Assembly (NCBI GenBank): GCA_019637115.1
Contig: JAHBWH010000052.1
Location: 1 to 46,940 of the forward strand
From: Myxococcales bacterium
GTDB lineage: Bacteria; Myxococcota_A; Polyangia; Polyangiales; Houyiibacteriaceae
Direction of reading: 5' to 3'
DNA length: 46,940 bases
Part shown: piece after piece, positions 1 to 8,475 of the stretch
Layout: the number at the start of each line of letters is the position of its first letter
How positions within the stretch are numbered: the first letter of the stretch is position 1
Translations under genes and position numbers: made by a program
The notes under the pieces: model-generated
Seen by the model: only the letters and a program-made list of their open reading frames with translations
Database searches by the model: none
What the model was told of the DNA's origin: nothing

Positions 1-7
1 CGGGGCC

Positions 8-91
8 GGGGCCGTGTCCGGGGCCGTGTCCGGGGCCGTGTCCGGGGCCGTGTCCGGGGCCGTGTCCGGGGCCGTGTCCGGGGCCGTGTCC
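8..91. repeat. 12-bp minisatellite, 7 units
   Basis: Seven perfect tandem copies of GGGGCCGTGTCC. Degenerate copies follow to about position 160. The array fills the region upstream of the HMG-CoA lyase gene, and I see no gene in 1-237. The GTGTCCG core recurs in the arrays at 5233 and 38353. The array stays open as a Ser-Gly-Ala-Val repeat frame, but that only reflects a repeat length divisible by three. Confidence 0.95.
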
Positions 92-237
92 GGGGCGGGC
101 CGAGTCCGGGGGCCGAGTCAGTGCCGAGGGCTGAGGCCGTGTCCGGGGCCGGCCGTTGGGTGGCGAAGCGAACGCCCGTCGCCCGTCGTGAGCTTCCACG
201 TTGACGTGGCGGCGGGTCGGTCCGCAGATTGCCGTCG

Positions 238-1152
238 ATGTTCGAGTCGCTCCCCAAGTCGGTCTCGGTCTACGAGGTCTCTCCCCGCGACGGCTTACAG
301 AACGAAGCCGCCCAGGTCGCGACGCACGCCAAGGTGCGCCTGATCGAGGCGCTCGTGGCGGCCGGCCTCGAGCGCATCGAGGTCACGAGCTTCGTCTCGC
401 CGCGCTGGGTTCCGCAGATGGCGGACGGTACCGAGGTTTGCCGGATGCTCGAGCGGCACGAGGGCGTGACTTACTCCGCGCTCGTGCCGAACGCGCGCGG
501 CCTCGAGCGCGCTGCGGAGGCGGGCATCGACGAGGTCGCGGTCTTCTTGAGCGCCTCGGAGACGCACAACCGCAAGAACGTGAACAAGACCATCGCGCAG
601 ACGCTGAAGGCCTTCGAGCCCGTCATCTCCCCAGCCGTGGCGCGCGGGATGAAAGTGCGCGGATACGTCTCGACCCTCTGGGGGTGTCCCTACGAGGGCG
701 AGGTCGACCCCGCGCGCGGGCTCGCGATCGCCGAGCAGCTCGTGGAGGCCGGCTGCTACCAGGTATCGCTCGGGGACACCATCGGCGTGGGCACCCCGGT
801 GCAGACCGGTCGCATCCTCGAGCTCTTCCTGCGGCGGTTTCGGCCCGAGCAGATCGCGCTCCACCTGCACGACACGCGCGGCACCGCGCTGGCCAACGTC
901 CTCGTCGGCCTCCAGCTCGGCGTCACGACCTTCGACGCCTCGGTCGGCGGCCTCGGCGGCTGCCCCTACGCGCCGGGCGCGGCGGGCAACCTCGCCACGG
1001 AGGACCTCGTCTACGCGCTGCAAGGGATGGGGATCGAGACGGGCATCGATCTCGAGCGGCTCTGGCAAGCCGGGCAGGTCGCCGAGGCGGTCGTAGGCCG
1101 CGAGCTGCCAGGCAAGGTCCACCAGGCGGGCGTGCGTAGCCTCGCGGGCTGA
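238..1152 (+). CDS. mvaB: hydroxymethylglutaryl-CoA lyase
   Basis: Cleaves HMG-CoA to acetoacetate and acetyl-CoA, the last step of leucine breakdown; cytoplasmic TIM-barrel enzyme. The N-terminus carries the family motif SPRDGLQNE (Arg17, Asp18), followed by TSFVSPRWVPQMAD. HLHDTRGTALAN supplies metal-binding histidines, and the C-terminal signature GGLGGCPYAPGAAGN holds the active-site Cys242. The length of 304 residues is usual for bacterial HMG-CoA lyases. ATG at 238 is chosen; an in-frame TTG at 229 would add three residues. No other leucine-degradation gene is adjacent, and a repeat array starts about 40 bases after the stop. Confidence 0.93.
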   Translation: MFESLPKSVSVYEVSPRDGLQNEAAQVATHAKVRLIEALVAAGLERIEVTSFVSPRWVPQMADGTEVCRMLERHEGVTYSALVPNARGLERAAEAGIDEVAVFLSASETHNRKNVNKTIAQTLKAFEPVISPAVARGMKVRGYVSTLWGCPYEGEVDPARGLAIAEQLVEAGCYQVSLGDTIGVGTPVQTGRILELFLRRFRPEQIALHLHDTRGTALANVLVGLQLGVTTFDASVGGLGGCPYAPGAAGNLATEDLVYALQGMGIETGIDLERLWQAGQVAEAVVGRELPGKVHQAGVRSLAG

Positions 1153-1191
1153 GGTTCCGCGGACCGGGCTCGAGGCGTTCGCGGGCGCGCC

Positions 1192-1660
1192 GCGGTTGGG
1201 GTTGGTAGGCAGCCGCACCTTCCGGGTCCGGGGCCGCGACGGGGACCGGGACCGCGGCCGCGGTTGGGTTCGCCGTCGTACCCGCAAGCGAAGCGTTCCC
1301 GTGGCGTGTCGTGTTGGGGTCCCGGCGCGCGCGTACCCGTGGGCGAGGCGTTCGCGTGACTCGTCGTGATTGGGGATGGTTGGCAGCCACACCTTCCGGG
1401 GCCGGGGCCGCGACGGGGACCGGGACCGCGGCCGCGGTGGGGTTCCAACGCTGTCGTACCCGCGGGTGACGCGTTCGCGTGGCGTGTCGCGGTCGCGGTT
1501 CCGATGGTGTCGTGCCCGGAGGTGGCGGCGTTGGCGTGGCTCGTCGTGGTTGGGGTTGGATGGCAGCCGCACCTTCCGGGGCCGGGGCCGCGACGGGGAC
1601 CGGGACCGCGGCCGCGGTGGGGTTCCGACGCTGTCGAACCCGCGCATGCCCGCGAGCAAT
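1192..1660 (+). repeat. GC-rich repeat array, three units (forward arm)
   Basis: Three copies of a long unit start near 1192, 1370 and 1551, spaced about 175-180 bp. Each has a TTGGGG lead, the block CCTTCCGGGGCCGGGGCC, a 12-bp palindrome CCGCGGCCGCGG, then a more variable stretch with GTACCCGCGGG-like and GGCGTGTCG-like pieces. Each contains four G-runs at 1224-1250, 1398-1424 and 1578-1604, which fit a canonical G-quadruplex pattern on the plus strand. Reverse-orientation copies lie beyond the next gene. The rest of the gap 1153-1755 holds no gene that I can support. Confidence 0.9.
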
Positions 1661-1755
1661 GATGGCCGCGCTCTCGTCTCGGTGCGCGGCGAGACTGCAC
1701 GCAGCCGGTGGTCCAACGCTCGCGGCGTGCGCAACGTGCGCCGCACCGCCCGCGC

Positions 1756-2106
1756 TCAGCGGCGGCCCGCGAGCCGGTAGGCCATCGCGCAGACGCGGTC
1801 GACGAGCGCGAGCGCCGCGTCCGCGCGCGCCGCGTCGACGAAGCGCAGGTCCCGCACGATGCGCAGCGCCGCTTGCGTCTCGTACGCCGAGCCGAGCGCG
1901 ACCGCGAAGTGCGACCGACGCCGACCGTCGTCGCGCGCGTACCCGCGCGCCTCGCTGAGGTTCAGCACGACGCTCATCGCCGCGCGCCGCAGCTGGTCCG
2001 CCAGCGCGCGGTCCCTCGACGCGAGCCGCGGCAGCAGCGGTCCGAGAAGTGCGACCAGCTCATGGGAGACTTCGAGGGCGTGGAGGGGGTGACGGGGCGT
2101 GGTCAT
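1756..2106 (-). CDS. four-helix bundle protein (S23/IVP family)
   Basis: A 116-residue, helical, soluble protein. Its core (residues 40-90) reads RRAAMSVVLNLSEARG, then RRRSHFAVALGSAYETQAAL. This matches the family pattern of an A-x-S-x-x-x-N-I/L-x-E-G-like helix followed by a GSAYE helix. The family includes proteins encoded in 23S rRNA intervening sequences and the Avd accessory protein of diversity-generating retroelements; chromosomal members mostly have no assigned role, and they form pentameric barrels. The ATG at 2106 places the start just before the first helix. The reading frame stays open far upstream, but only through repeat DNA. The gene sits alone between two repeat arrays in opposite orientation. 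Confidence 0.8.
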   Translation of the reverse strand: MTTPRHPLHALEVSHELVALLGPLLPRLASRDRALADQLRRAAMSVVLNLSEARGYARDDGRRRSHFAVALGSAYETQAALRIVRDLRFVDAARADAALALVDRVCAMAYRLAGRR

Positions 2107-2379
2107 GCCCCACCACGCGAAAGAGGCGTGACAGCCGGAGAGCAGACGAAGCGAGCAAATCAGCCGGCTGGCGCGACTCTTTCGCCCCCCGGGCTGACCA
2201 CGCCCCGGCACCCCCGGAGCGCCCGGCGTCTCAACCCCAGCGACCCCTCTTCGCCGAGCCAGCCCCACCTCTCGACCCCGACCACCCACCTCAACGACCA
2301 CGGAGAAAGCGCGTAAGTCCATCCCGCCGCACGAGCACCCACCGCGCACCCCGCCACCACGACAGCCCACCATCGCCAG

Positions 2380-2860
2380 GTACGACTGCGACGGAACCCC
2401 AAACGACCACACGCCACGCGAACGCCGCGCCCGCGGGTACGACAGCGTTGGAACCCCACCGCGGCCGCGGTCCCGGCCCCCGTCGCGGCCCCGGCCCCGG
2501 AAGGTGCGACCGCCATCCAACCCCCAACCACGACGAGCAACGCGAACGTCGCCACCACCGGGTACGACAGCGATAGAGCCCCCACCACACCCCACGCGAA
2601 CGCCGGACCCACGGGTATGACCGCGTCGGAACCCAACCGCGGCCGCGGTCCCGGTCCCCGTCGCGGCCCCGGCCCCGGAAGGTGCGACCGCCATCCAACC
2701 CCAACCACGACGAGCAACGCGAACGTCGCAACCACCGGGTACGACAGCGTCGGAACCCAACCGCAGCCGCGGTCCCGGTCCCCGTCGCGGCCCCGGAAGG
2801 TGCGACCGCCCCCCAACCTCAACCACCACACGCCACGCGAGCGACGCCACCACCCGGAAC
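2380..2860 (-). repeat. GC-rich repeat array, three units (reverse arm)
   Basis: Three reverse-complement copies of the unit seen at 1192-1660. Their C-runs are at 2472-2498, 2650-2676 and 2774-2794, spaced 178 and 124 bp. The last copy has lost one GGCCGG piece and so has only three G-runs on the minus strand. The first two fit a G-quadruplex on the minus strand. The gap 2107-3029 otherwise shows only repeat-derived or unassigned GC-rich sequence, including 2107-2380 and 2860-3029. Confidence 0.88.
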
Positions 2861-3029
2861 CCCAACCACGACACGACGCGCGAACGCCCCACCCACGGGG
2901 ACGACAGACGGATTCCATCCCCCGACCGCACAAGGCGCACCCGCACGTTCGACAGCGCGAAGCTGCCTCCAGCCCGGTAGGGGCGCCCGCCAACTTGCGA
3001 TCGCCCCGCCAAACCCGTACGCCCCGGCC

Positions 3030-5219
3030 GTGCATCCCGCACGCCCGCGCGCCCCACTCCAGCCCTGTCCCGCCTGCGGTCGTCCGACTGACTCGCTGCG
3101 GGCCGCGCGCGTGCTCATGCTCGACGACGGGCCGCGTTACCTCTGCAGCGCCGCGTGTGGTGACGCCTTCCGCCGCGGGCACCGCCCGCACGAGTCGAAG
3201 CCGCCGCCGCCGGCGCGCGTCCGCAGCGTGCCCGAGCGCGTGCGCGACGCCACGCGCCCGAGCATCGACCTCTCGGCGATCTCCGCCGAGAGCTCGGCCA
3301 TCGGCCGCCTCGTCGCGGCAACCCCCCCGACCCCCTTCCCGGCTCTCGGCCTCGGCGCGGCGGCCCTCGCGTTCGTGCTCGCGACGCTGGGTGCGGCCCT
3401 CCCCGCCGCCGTCGCGAGCGTCGGCATGACCGCCGTGGCGGCGGGCCTCGCGCTGGCGCAGGGTCGCTCGATTCGCCGCGAGGTGGGCGTCATCCCGTGG
3501 CTCGTCGGTCCCCTCGGCGCAGTCCTCGCGGCCATCGCCGGGCTCGCCGCCCGCCTCGACGACCCTGCGCGGTGGTTGCCGCTCGCGGGCGGCGCCGTCG
3601 CCGCCGCCGCGATGCTCGTCCGCTCGTGGCTCGACGCGCGCGCGAACGAGCCCGTCGCCGCGCTCGTCGCCCGGTTGCTGGCTCCCCTCCCGAGGCGGCT
3701 GCGCGTGCCGGCCGAGGTGGCCGAGGGCGACGTCCGCTACGAGGAGGTCCCCGCGTCGCGCGTCCGCACCGGCGAGGAGATCCTGGTCGTCGAGGGCGAG
3801 GTGGTCGGCGTCGACGCGCTGGTCGACGGCGGGGAGGCGTGGATCCTCCCGCACGCGGGCGCACAGGCCCCCATCCGTCGGCGCCCTGGCGACCCCGTGC
3901 TCGCGGGCGCGCGCATCACGGAGGGCGCCCTCCGCCTCCTCGTCACGCGCGTCGGCGCTGAGCGCGCGCTCGCGCGGGTCGGCCGCTTTGGAGCCGCGAG
4001 CCCCGCGCGCATCGTCCGAATCGCCGCCCGCATCGTCCGATGGGGCGGCGTCCTCGCGCTCGTGGCCTCCGCGAGCGGGCTCGCCCTCGCGGGCGATCCA
4101 GGCGTCGCAGGGAGCCTCTCCGCAGCCGCCGCGGTCCTCATCGCCGCGCCGCTGCTCAGCGCGCGCCGAGCCGCCGAGGCGCCGCTCGTCGCCGCGGCGG
4201 CGGCAGGCGCGTCGCGCGGGATCGTCTACCGCGACGGCCGCGCGCTGGAAGACGCCGGTCGCGTCGGCACGGTCGCCATCGCGACCTCCGGGACGGTCAC
4301 GGAAGGACGCCCCGAGCTCATCGAGGTCCACGTCCTCGGCGGCGGGGACGAGGACGCGCTCGTCGCCGACGCGGCCGCCGCGGAGGCGGCCGTCGAGGCC
4401 CACCCCATCGGCGGCGCGATCCGGCGCTACGCCAAGCAGCATCGCCTCGCGGTCGGCGCGGTGCGCCGCGCGCAGCTCGAGCCCGGGCGCGGCGTGACGG
4501 CGACGACGAGCCGAGGTGACGCGCTCGTGCTCGGCAACCGCCAGCTCCTGCTCGACCACGGCGTGAGCATCGCGGTCGCCGACGCCGAGGCGACGCGCGC
4601 CGAGGACCGCGGCATGACCGCGCTCTTCCTCGGGCTCGCCGGCCGCGTCCGCGCCGTGCTCGTGTTGCGCGACGAGGTGCGCGTCGGCTCGCGCGCGGCG
4701 GTGCAGCGCTTCTTCGATCAGCGCCTCGTCGTCGTGCTGATGAGCGGGGACCATCGCGGCACCGCCGAGGCCATCGGCCGGCAGCTCGACGTCGCGCTCG
4801 TGAAGGCGGAGCTCCCCCCCGACGAGCGGGGCGAGGAGGTGAAGCGGCTCGCGGTCGCGAGCGGCGTGGTGGCCGCCATCGGCCGCTTGGGCGATGACGA
4901 CGCGATCCTGCGCGCCGCAGATCTGCCGGTGGTGCTGGACGCGGCCGGCAGCCCGCAGGTGGACCGAGGGGTCACGCTCGCCACCGACGACCTGCGCGAC
5001 GCCGCCGCCGCGCTGTGGATCGCCCAAGCGGCGCGCGCGGAGTCGCTGCGCGGCGTCTTCCTGGCGGTCGGGCTCGGCGCGCCCGCGCTCTTCGGGGCCG
5101 CGTTCGGCTGGATCCCGCCCGCCGCCGCCGCCCTCGTCGCCGTCACCCTCGACGCGATCGTGCTCCCGGCGGGGATGCGGCTCCTCCGCCGCATCGAGCT
5201 GCGCGTCCCAACGCGCTGA
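3030..5219 (+). CDS. catalytically degenerate P1B-type ATPase-like membrane protein
   Basis: 729 residues laid out like a heavy-metal P-type ATPase but with the catalytic motifs replaced. Residues 10-50 form a Cys-rich CPACG...CSAAC unit resembling a TRASH/YHS metal site. Four membrane segments, an actuator-like domain, two segments, a P/N-like cytoplasmic domain and two final segments follow. The phosphorylation motif DKTGT reads ATSGT at 418-422, so the Asp is gone. The membrane CPC reads APL, the actuator TGES region reads PHAG, and GDGxNDxP reads GRLGDDDA at 618-625. MSGDHRGTAEAIGRQL at 571 and an HP motif survive. Pumping by the usual cycle therefore looks impossible, and a binding or regulatory role is inferred. 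GTG 3030 is the only sensible start after the repeats. Confidence 0.8.
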   Translation: MHPARPRAPLQPCPACGRPTDSLRAARVLMLDDGPRYLCSAACGDAFRRGHRPHESKPPPPARVRSVPERVRDATRPSIDLSAISAESSAIGRLVAATPPTPFPALGLGAAALAFVLATLGAALPAAVASVGMTAVAAGLALAQGRSIRREVGVIPWLVGPLGAVLAAIAGLAARLDDPARWLPLAGGAVAAAAMLVRSWLDARANEPVAALVARLLAPLPRRLRVPAEVAEGDVRYEEVPASRVRTGEEILVVEGEVVGVDALVDGGEAWILPHAGAQAPIRRRPGDPVLAGARITEGALRLLVTRVGAERALARVGRFGAASPARIVRIAARIVRWGGVLALVASASGLALAGDPGVAGSLSAAAAVLIAAPLLSARRAAEAPLVAAAAAGASRGIVYRDGRALEDAGRVGTVAIATSGTVTEGRPELIEVHVLGGGDEDALVADAAAAEAAVEAHPIGGAIRRYAKQHRLAVGAVRRAQLEPGRGVTATTSRGDALVLGNRQLLLDHGVSIAVADAEATRAEDRGMTALFLGLAGRVRAVLVLRDEVRVGSRAAVQRFFDQRLVVVLMSGDHRGTAEAIGRQLDVALVKAELPPDERGEEVKRLAVASGVVAAIGRLGDDDAILRAADLPVVLDAAGSPQVDRGVTLATDDLRDAAAALWIAQAARAESLRGVFLAVGLGAPALFGAAFGWIPPAAAALVAVTLDAIVLPAGMRLLRRIELRVPTR

Positions 5220-5232
5220 GCCTCGTCGGGCC

Positions 5233-5298
5233 TCGGACACGCTCTCGGACACGCTCTCGGACACGCTCTCTCGGACACGCTCTCGGACACGCTCTCGG
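5233..5298. repeat. 12-bp minisatellite, 5 units
   Basis: Five copies of TCGGACACGCTC, with a two-base insertion (TC) between units three and four. The reverse complement, GAGCGTGTCCGA, shares the GTGTCCG core with the arrays at 8 and 38353. The array lies between the stop of the ATPase-like gene and argH. Confidence 0.93.
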
Positions 5299-5377
5299 AA
5301 CGGCGCGGAGACGCTCTCCCGAGGCGGGACGACTGTCAGGGAGACGATGGCGAGGTTGCTGCTACCTTCCGCCCGCC

Positions 5378-6865
5378 ATGGCCCGAGACGAACGCCGAGA
5401 CGGAGACACCCCCGACCCCCGAGCCACCCCGCAAGCGACGTGGGGTGGCCGCTTCGAAGAGCCCCTCGACGCCGTCGCGCTGCGCTACAGCGCGTCGGTC
5501 GATGTGGACAAGCGCCTCGCGCCCGAGGACATCCGCGGCTCGCTCGCGCACGTGCGCATGCTCGCGTCCCGCGGCGTGGTGAGCGAGGCCGAGGCCGACA
5601 CGATCGCAAAGGGCCTCGAGACCATCGCGGTCGAGGTCGCCGAGGGCTCGTTCGTCTGGGACGCCGCCCGCGAGGACGTCCACATGAACATCGAGGCGAC
5701 GCTCACCGAGCGCGTCGGCCCTGTCGGCGGCAAGCTCCACACCGCGCGCAGCCGCAACGATCAGGTCGCGACCGACATGCGCCTGTGGACCCGCGAAGCC
5801 TGCCGCGCCACGGCGGCGCGCATCGACCGCTTCCTCGCGGTGCTCGCCGTCCGGGCCGCGAACACCGTGGACGTGCTCCTCCCCGGGTACACGCACCTCC
5901 AGCGCGCGCAGCCCGTCCGGCTCGCCCACCACCTCTTGGCGTGGGCCGAGATGCTCGACCGCGACCGCGGCCGGCTGCTCGACGCCGCGCGCCGGATGAA
6001 CGAGTCCCCGCTCGGCTGCGCCGCCCTCGCGAGCACGACCTTCCCGCTCGACCGCGAGATGAGCGCGCGCGCCCTCGGCTTCGACCGCCCCATGCGCAAC
6101 AGCCTGGACGCGGTCGGCGACCGTGACTTCCTCGTCGAGGCCGTGGCCGCCCTGGCCAACTGCGCCGTGCACCTCTCGCGCATCAGCGAGGAACTCGTGC
6201 TGTGGTCGACCCAGGAGTTCGGCTTCGTGACGATGAGCGACGCCTACACCACGGGCTCGTCGATCATGCCCCAGAAGAAGAACCCCGACATGGCAGAGCT
6301 CGCGCGCGGCAAGACGGGTCGCGTCGTCGGCGACCTCGTGAACCTCTTGGTGATGCTCAAGGGGCTGCCGCTCGCCTACAACCGCGACATGCAGGAGGAC
6401 AAGGCGCCCGTCTTCGACGCCTTCGACACCGTCGACGACACGCTCGACGTGCTCCGCGGGGCCCTCGCGACCGCGCGCTTCGACGCCGCGCGCATGCGCG
6501 CCGCGCTCCGTGACGGCTTCGCCGACGCGACCGAGGTCGCCGACTGGCTCGCCGCGCGCGGCGTGCCCTTCCGCGAGGCCCACCACGTCACCGGACGGCT
6601 CGTCGGTCGGTGCGTCGCCGAGGGCAAGGTCCTCTCGGAGCTGCCGCTCGACGCCTTCCGCGCCGAGCACGAGGCGTTCGACGAGTCGATCTACGCCGCG
6701 CTCGATCTCGAGACGGCCGTCGAGCGCCGCGACCTGCCCGGCGGCCCCGCGAAGGCCCGCGTCCGCGCCGCGATCGCCGAGCTGCGCGAGCGGCTCGACG
6801 CGCGGGGCGTGGACACCGACGCCGTCGCCGCGGCCGACGGCGCCTCCTCCGAAGGGGGCGCGTGA
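5378..6865 (+). CDS. argH: argininosuccinate lyase
   Basis: Splits argininosuccinate into arginine and fumarate, the last step of arginine synthesis; cytoplasmic homotetramer of the fumarase/aspartase superfamily. The protein has 495 residues. TWGGRFEEP near the N-terminus, ARSRNDQVATD in the middle and the signature GSSIMPQKKNPD (Gly293 onward, catalytic serine in the SS pair) are all intact. ATG 5378 starts just before the conserved N-terminus; the frame is open further upstream only through the minisatellite and the preceding gene. Its TGA overlaps the ATG of lysA by one base, so the two are probably translationally coupled. Confidence 0.96.
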   Translation: MARDERRDGDTPDPRATPQATWGGRFEEPLDAVALRYSASVDVDKRLAPEDIRGSLAHVRMLASRGVVSEAEADTIAKGLETIAVEVAEGSFVWDAAREDVHMNIEATLTERVGPVGGKLHTARSRNDQVATDMRLWTREACRATAARIDRFLAVLAVRAANTVDVLLPGYTHLQRAQPVRLAHHLLAWAEMLDRDRGRLLDAARRMNESPLGCAALASTTFPLDREMSARALGFDRPMRNSLDAVGDRDFLVEAVAALANCAVHLSRISEELVLWSTQEFGFVTMSDAYTTGSSIMPQKKNPDMAELARGKTGRVVGDLVNLLVMLKGLPLAYNRDMQEDKAPVFDAFDTVDDTLDVLRGALATARFDAARMRAALRDGFADATEVADWLAARGVPFREAHHVTGRLVGRCVAEGKVLSELPLDAFRAEHEAFDESIYAALDLETAVERRDLPGGPAKARVRAAIAELRERLDARGVDTDAVAAADGASSEGGA

Positions 6866-8187
6866 TGGGTGACGATCGCCGCGTCACCGCGCAGGGCGAG
6901 CCGCCCCCGAGCGACGTGTTCCGCGCGCGCGACGGCGTGCTCCACGCCGAGGGCGTCGACCTCCGCGCGATCGCGCGCGAGGTCGGCAGCCCGACGTGGG
7001 TCTACTCCGCCGCGCGCGTCGACGCGGCGTACCGCGCGATCGAGCGCGCGATGCGCGCGATCACCGACCGCGACGTGCTCATCGCCTACGCCGTGAAGGC
7101 GAACGGCAACCTGGCGGTGCTCCGGCGCCTCGCCGCGCTCGGCTGCGGCGCCGACATCGTCAGCGGTGGCGAGCTGCTGCGCGCGCGCGCGGCTGGCATC
7201 CCCCCCGAGCGCATCGTCTTCAGCGGCGTCGGCAAGCGCCGCGAAGAGCTCGCGCTCGCGCTCACCGAGGGCATCCGCGCGATCCACGTCGAGAGCGAGC
7301 CCGAGCTCCGCGTGCTCGGTGAGGAGGCGACGCGCCTCGGCGTCGAGGCGCCGGTCGTGCTGCGCGTGAACCCCAACGTCGACGCGGGGACGCACCCCTA
7401 CATCGCGACCGGCCTGCACGACACGAAATTCGGGCTCGAGGTCGACGCGGCGCGGGCGCTCGTGCCCGGGATCGTGCGGCACCCGCACCTCGCCCTGCAC
7501 GGGCTGAGCTGCCACATCGGCTCGCAGCTCGACTCGCCAGCGCCGCTCGAAGAAGCGGTCACCTTGCTGGGCCGCTTCGCGGGCGAGTGCCGCGCGCTCG
7601 GGGCGCCGCTCGCGAGCCTCGACGTCGGCGGCGGGTGGCCGCTCGCGTACGGCCACGAGGACGCGCCCTACCCGCCCGCCGAGGCCTTCGCCGCGGCGAT
7701 CCGCCGAGGCCTCGAGGCGAGCGGCACCACGGACCTCGATCTGGTGACCGAGCCGGGGCGCGCGCTCGTGGGCGACGCCGCCGTGCTCCTCGCGCGCGTC
7801 ATCTACGTGAAGCACCAGGGCGGCCGGCGCTTCGTCATCGTCGACGCAGGCATCAGCGAGCTCATCCGCCCCGCGCTCTACGGCGCGTTCCACGCGATCG
7901 CGCCCGTGGAGCCGCACGCCGGCGAGCGCACGCCCGCCGACGTCGTCGGCCCGATCTGCGAGAGCGGCGACTTCTTCGCGCACGAGCGGCTCTTGCCACC
8001 GCTCGCCGAAGGGGATCTGATCGCGCTCTTCGGTGCGGGGGCGTACGGCCGCGAGATGTCGAGCACCTACAACGCGCGGCCGCTCGCGGCCGAGGTGATG
8101 GTCGAAGGGGACGCATGGCGCGTCGTGCGCCGACGTCAGACGGTCGAGGAGCTCTGGGCGCTGGAGCAGGGCGGAAGAACGCCGTAG
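6865..8187 (+). CDS. lysA: diaminopimelate decarboxylase
   Basis: PLP enzyme that decarboxylates meso-diaminopimelate to lysine, the final step of lysine synthesis; cytoplasmic. It has 440 residues. The PLP lysine is Lys78 in YAVKANGN. HIGSQL and DVGGGWPLAYG follow, and the second-domain CESGDFFA motif (Cys365) contributes to the active site across the dimer. The ATG overlaps the argH stop (TGATG), which fixes the start. The first 30 or so residues form an extension before the conserved fold. It is the last gene of the arginine-lysine pair. Confidence 0.95.
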   Translation: MGDDRRVTAQGEPPPSDVFRARDGVLHAEGVDLRAIAREVGSPTWVYSAARVDAAYRAIERAMRAITDRDVLIAYAVKANGNLAVLRRLAALGCGADIVSGGELLRARAAGIPPERIVFSGVGKRREELALALTEGIRAIHVESEPELRVLGEEATRLGVEAPVVLRVNPNVDAGTHPYIATGLHDTKFGLEVDAARALVPGIVRHPHLALHGLSCHIGSQLDSPAPLEEAVTLLGRFAGECRALGAPLASLDVGGGWPLAYGHEDAPYPPAEAFAAAIRRGLEASGTTDLDLVTEPGRALVGDAAVLLARVIYVKHQGGRRFVIVDAGISELIRPALYGAFHAIAPVEPHAGERTPADVVGPICESGDFFAHERLLPPLAEGDLIALFGAGAYGREMSSTYNARPLAAEVMVEGDAWRVVRRRQTVEELWALEQGGRTP

Positions 8188-8281
8188 GTGCGCTGCCCGA
8201 TCGCGGGTGAGCAGAGCGTCCAGCGCGGCTCGGCGCACCCGTGACCGTCCTCGCGAGGAAGCGAGGAAGGCGGGAGCTGTA

Positions 8282-8410
8282 CTCAGCTTCCCATGAGGGG
8301 CTGTCGCCAGGTCGCCAGCCCCTCCCCCACGGGGCGTGAAGCCCCGCGGGGCCCCCTCCCACGAGCCTTCGCTCGCTCCGGTCGCTGCGCGCTTGCCAAC
8401 AACGGCTGAG
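8282..8410. repeat. dispersed palindromic element, copy A
   Basis: About 129 bp bounded by CTCAGC at 8282 and GCTGAG at 8405, an inverted pair. The interior has GAGGGGCTGTCGCCAG, CCCCCACGGGGCGTG and GCCCCGCGGGGCCCCC, rich in self-complementary blocks. The reverse complement matches the elements at 19333 and 43951. It sits between the convergent ends of lysA and the large lipoprotein gene. I see no gene in 8188-8475. Confidence 0.75.
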
Positions 8411-8475
8411 CTCCTTTTCGGGTGGCTGGGGAGTTCGACCGCTCGTAGCCCGCGCGCAAAGGACGAGCCGCCGGC

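Noticed and set aside
14-343. Frame starting in the first minisatellite and reading Ser-Gly-Ala-Val repeats
   Set aside because: The frame arises because the repeat length is divisible by three, and it overlaps the start of the HMG-CoA lyase gene in another frame.
1756-2106. Diversity-generating retroelement, suggested by the Avd-like fold
   Set aside because: No reverse transcriptase, template repeat or variable repeat is present in the window.
1192-2860. rRNA intervening sequence
   Set aside because: No 23S rRNA sequence flanks the region.
5015-5377. Upstream extension of the argH frame
   Set aside because: It runs through the preceding gene and the minisatellite; the conserved N-terminus begins at ATG 5378.
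2160-5609. A 1149-codon minus-strand frame across the P-type ATPase-like gene and repeats
   Set aside because: Extends through noncoding repeats and has the composition of an antisense frame; the plus strand has membrane segments and recognisable motifs.
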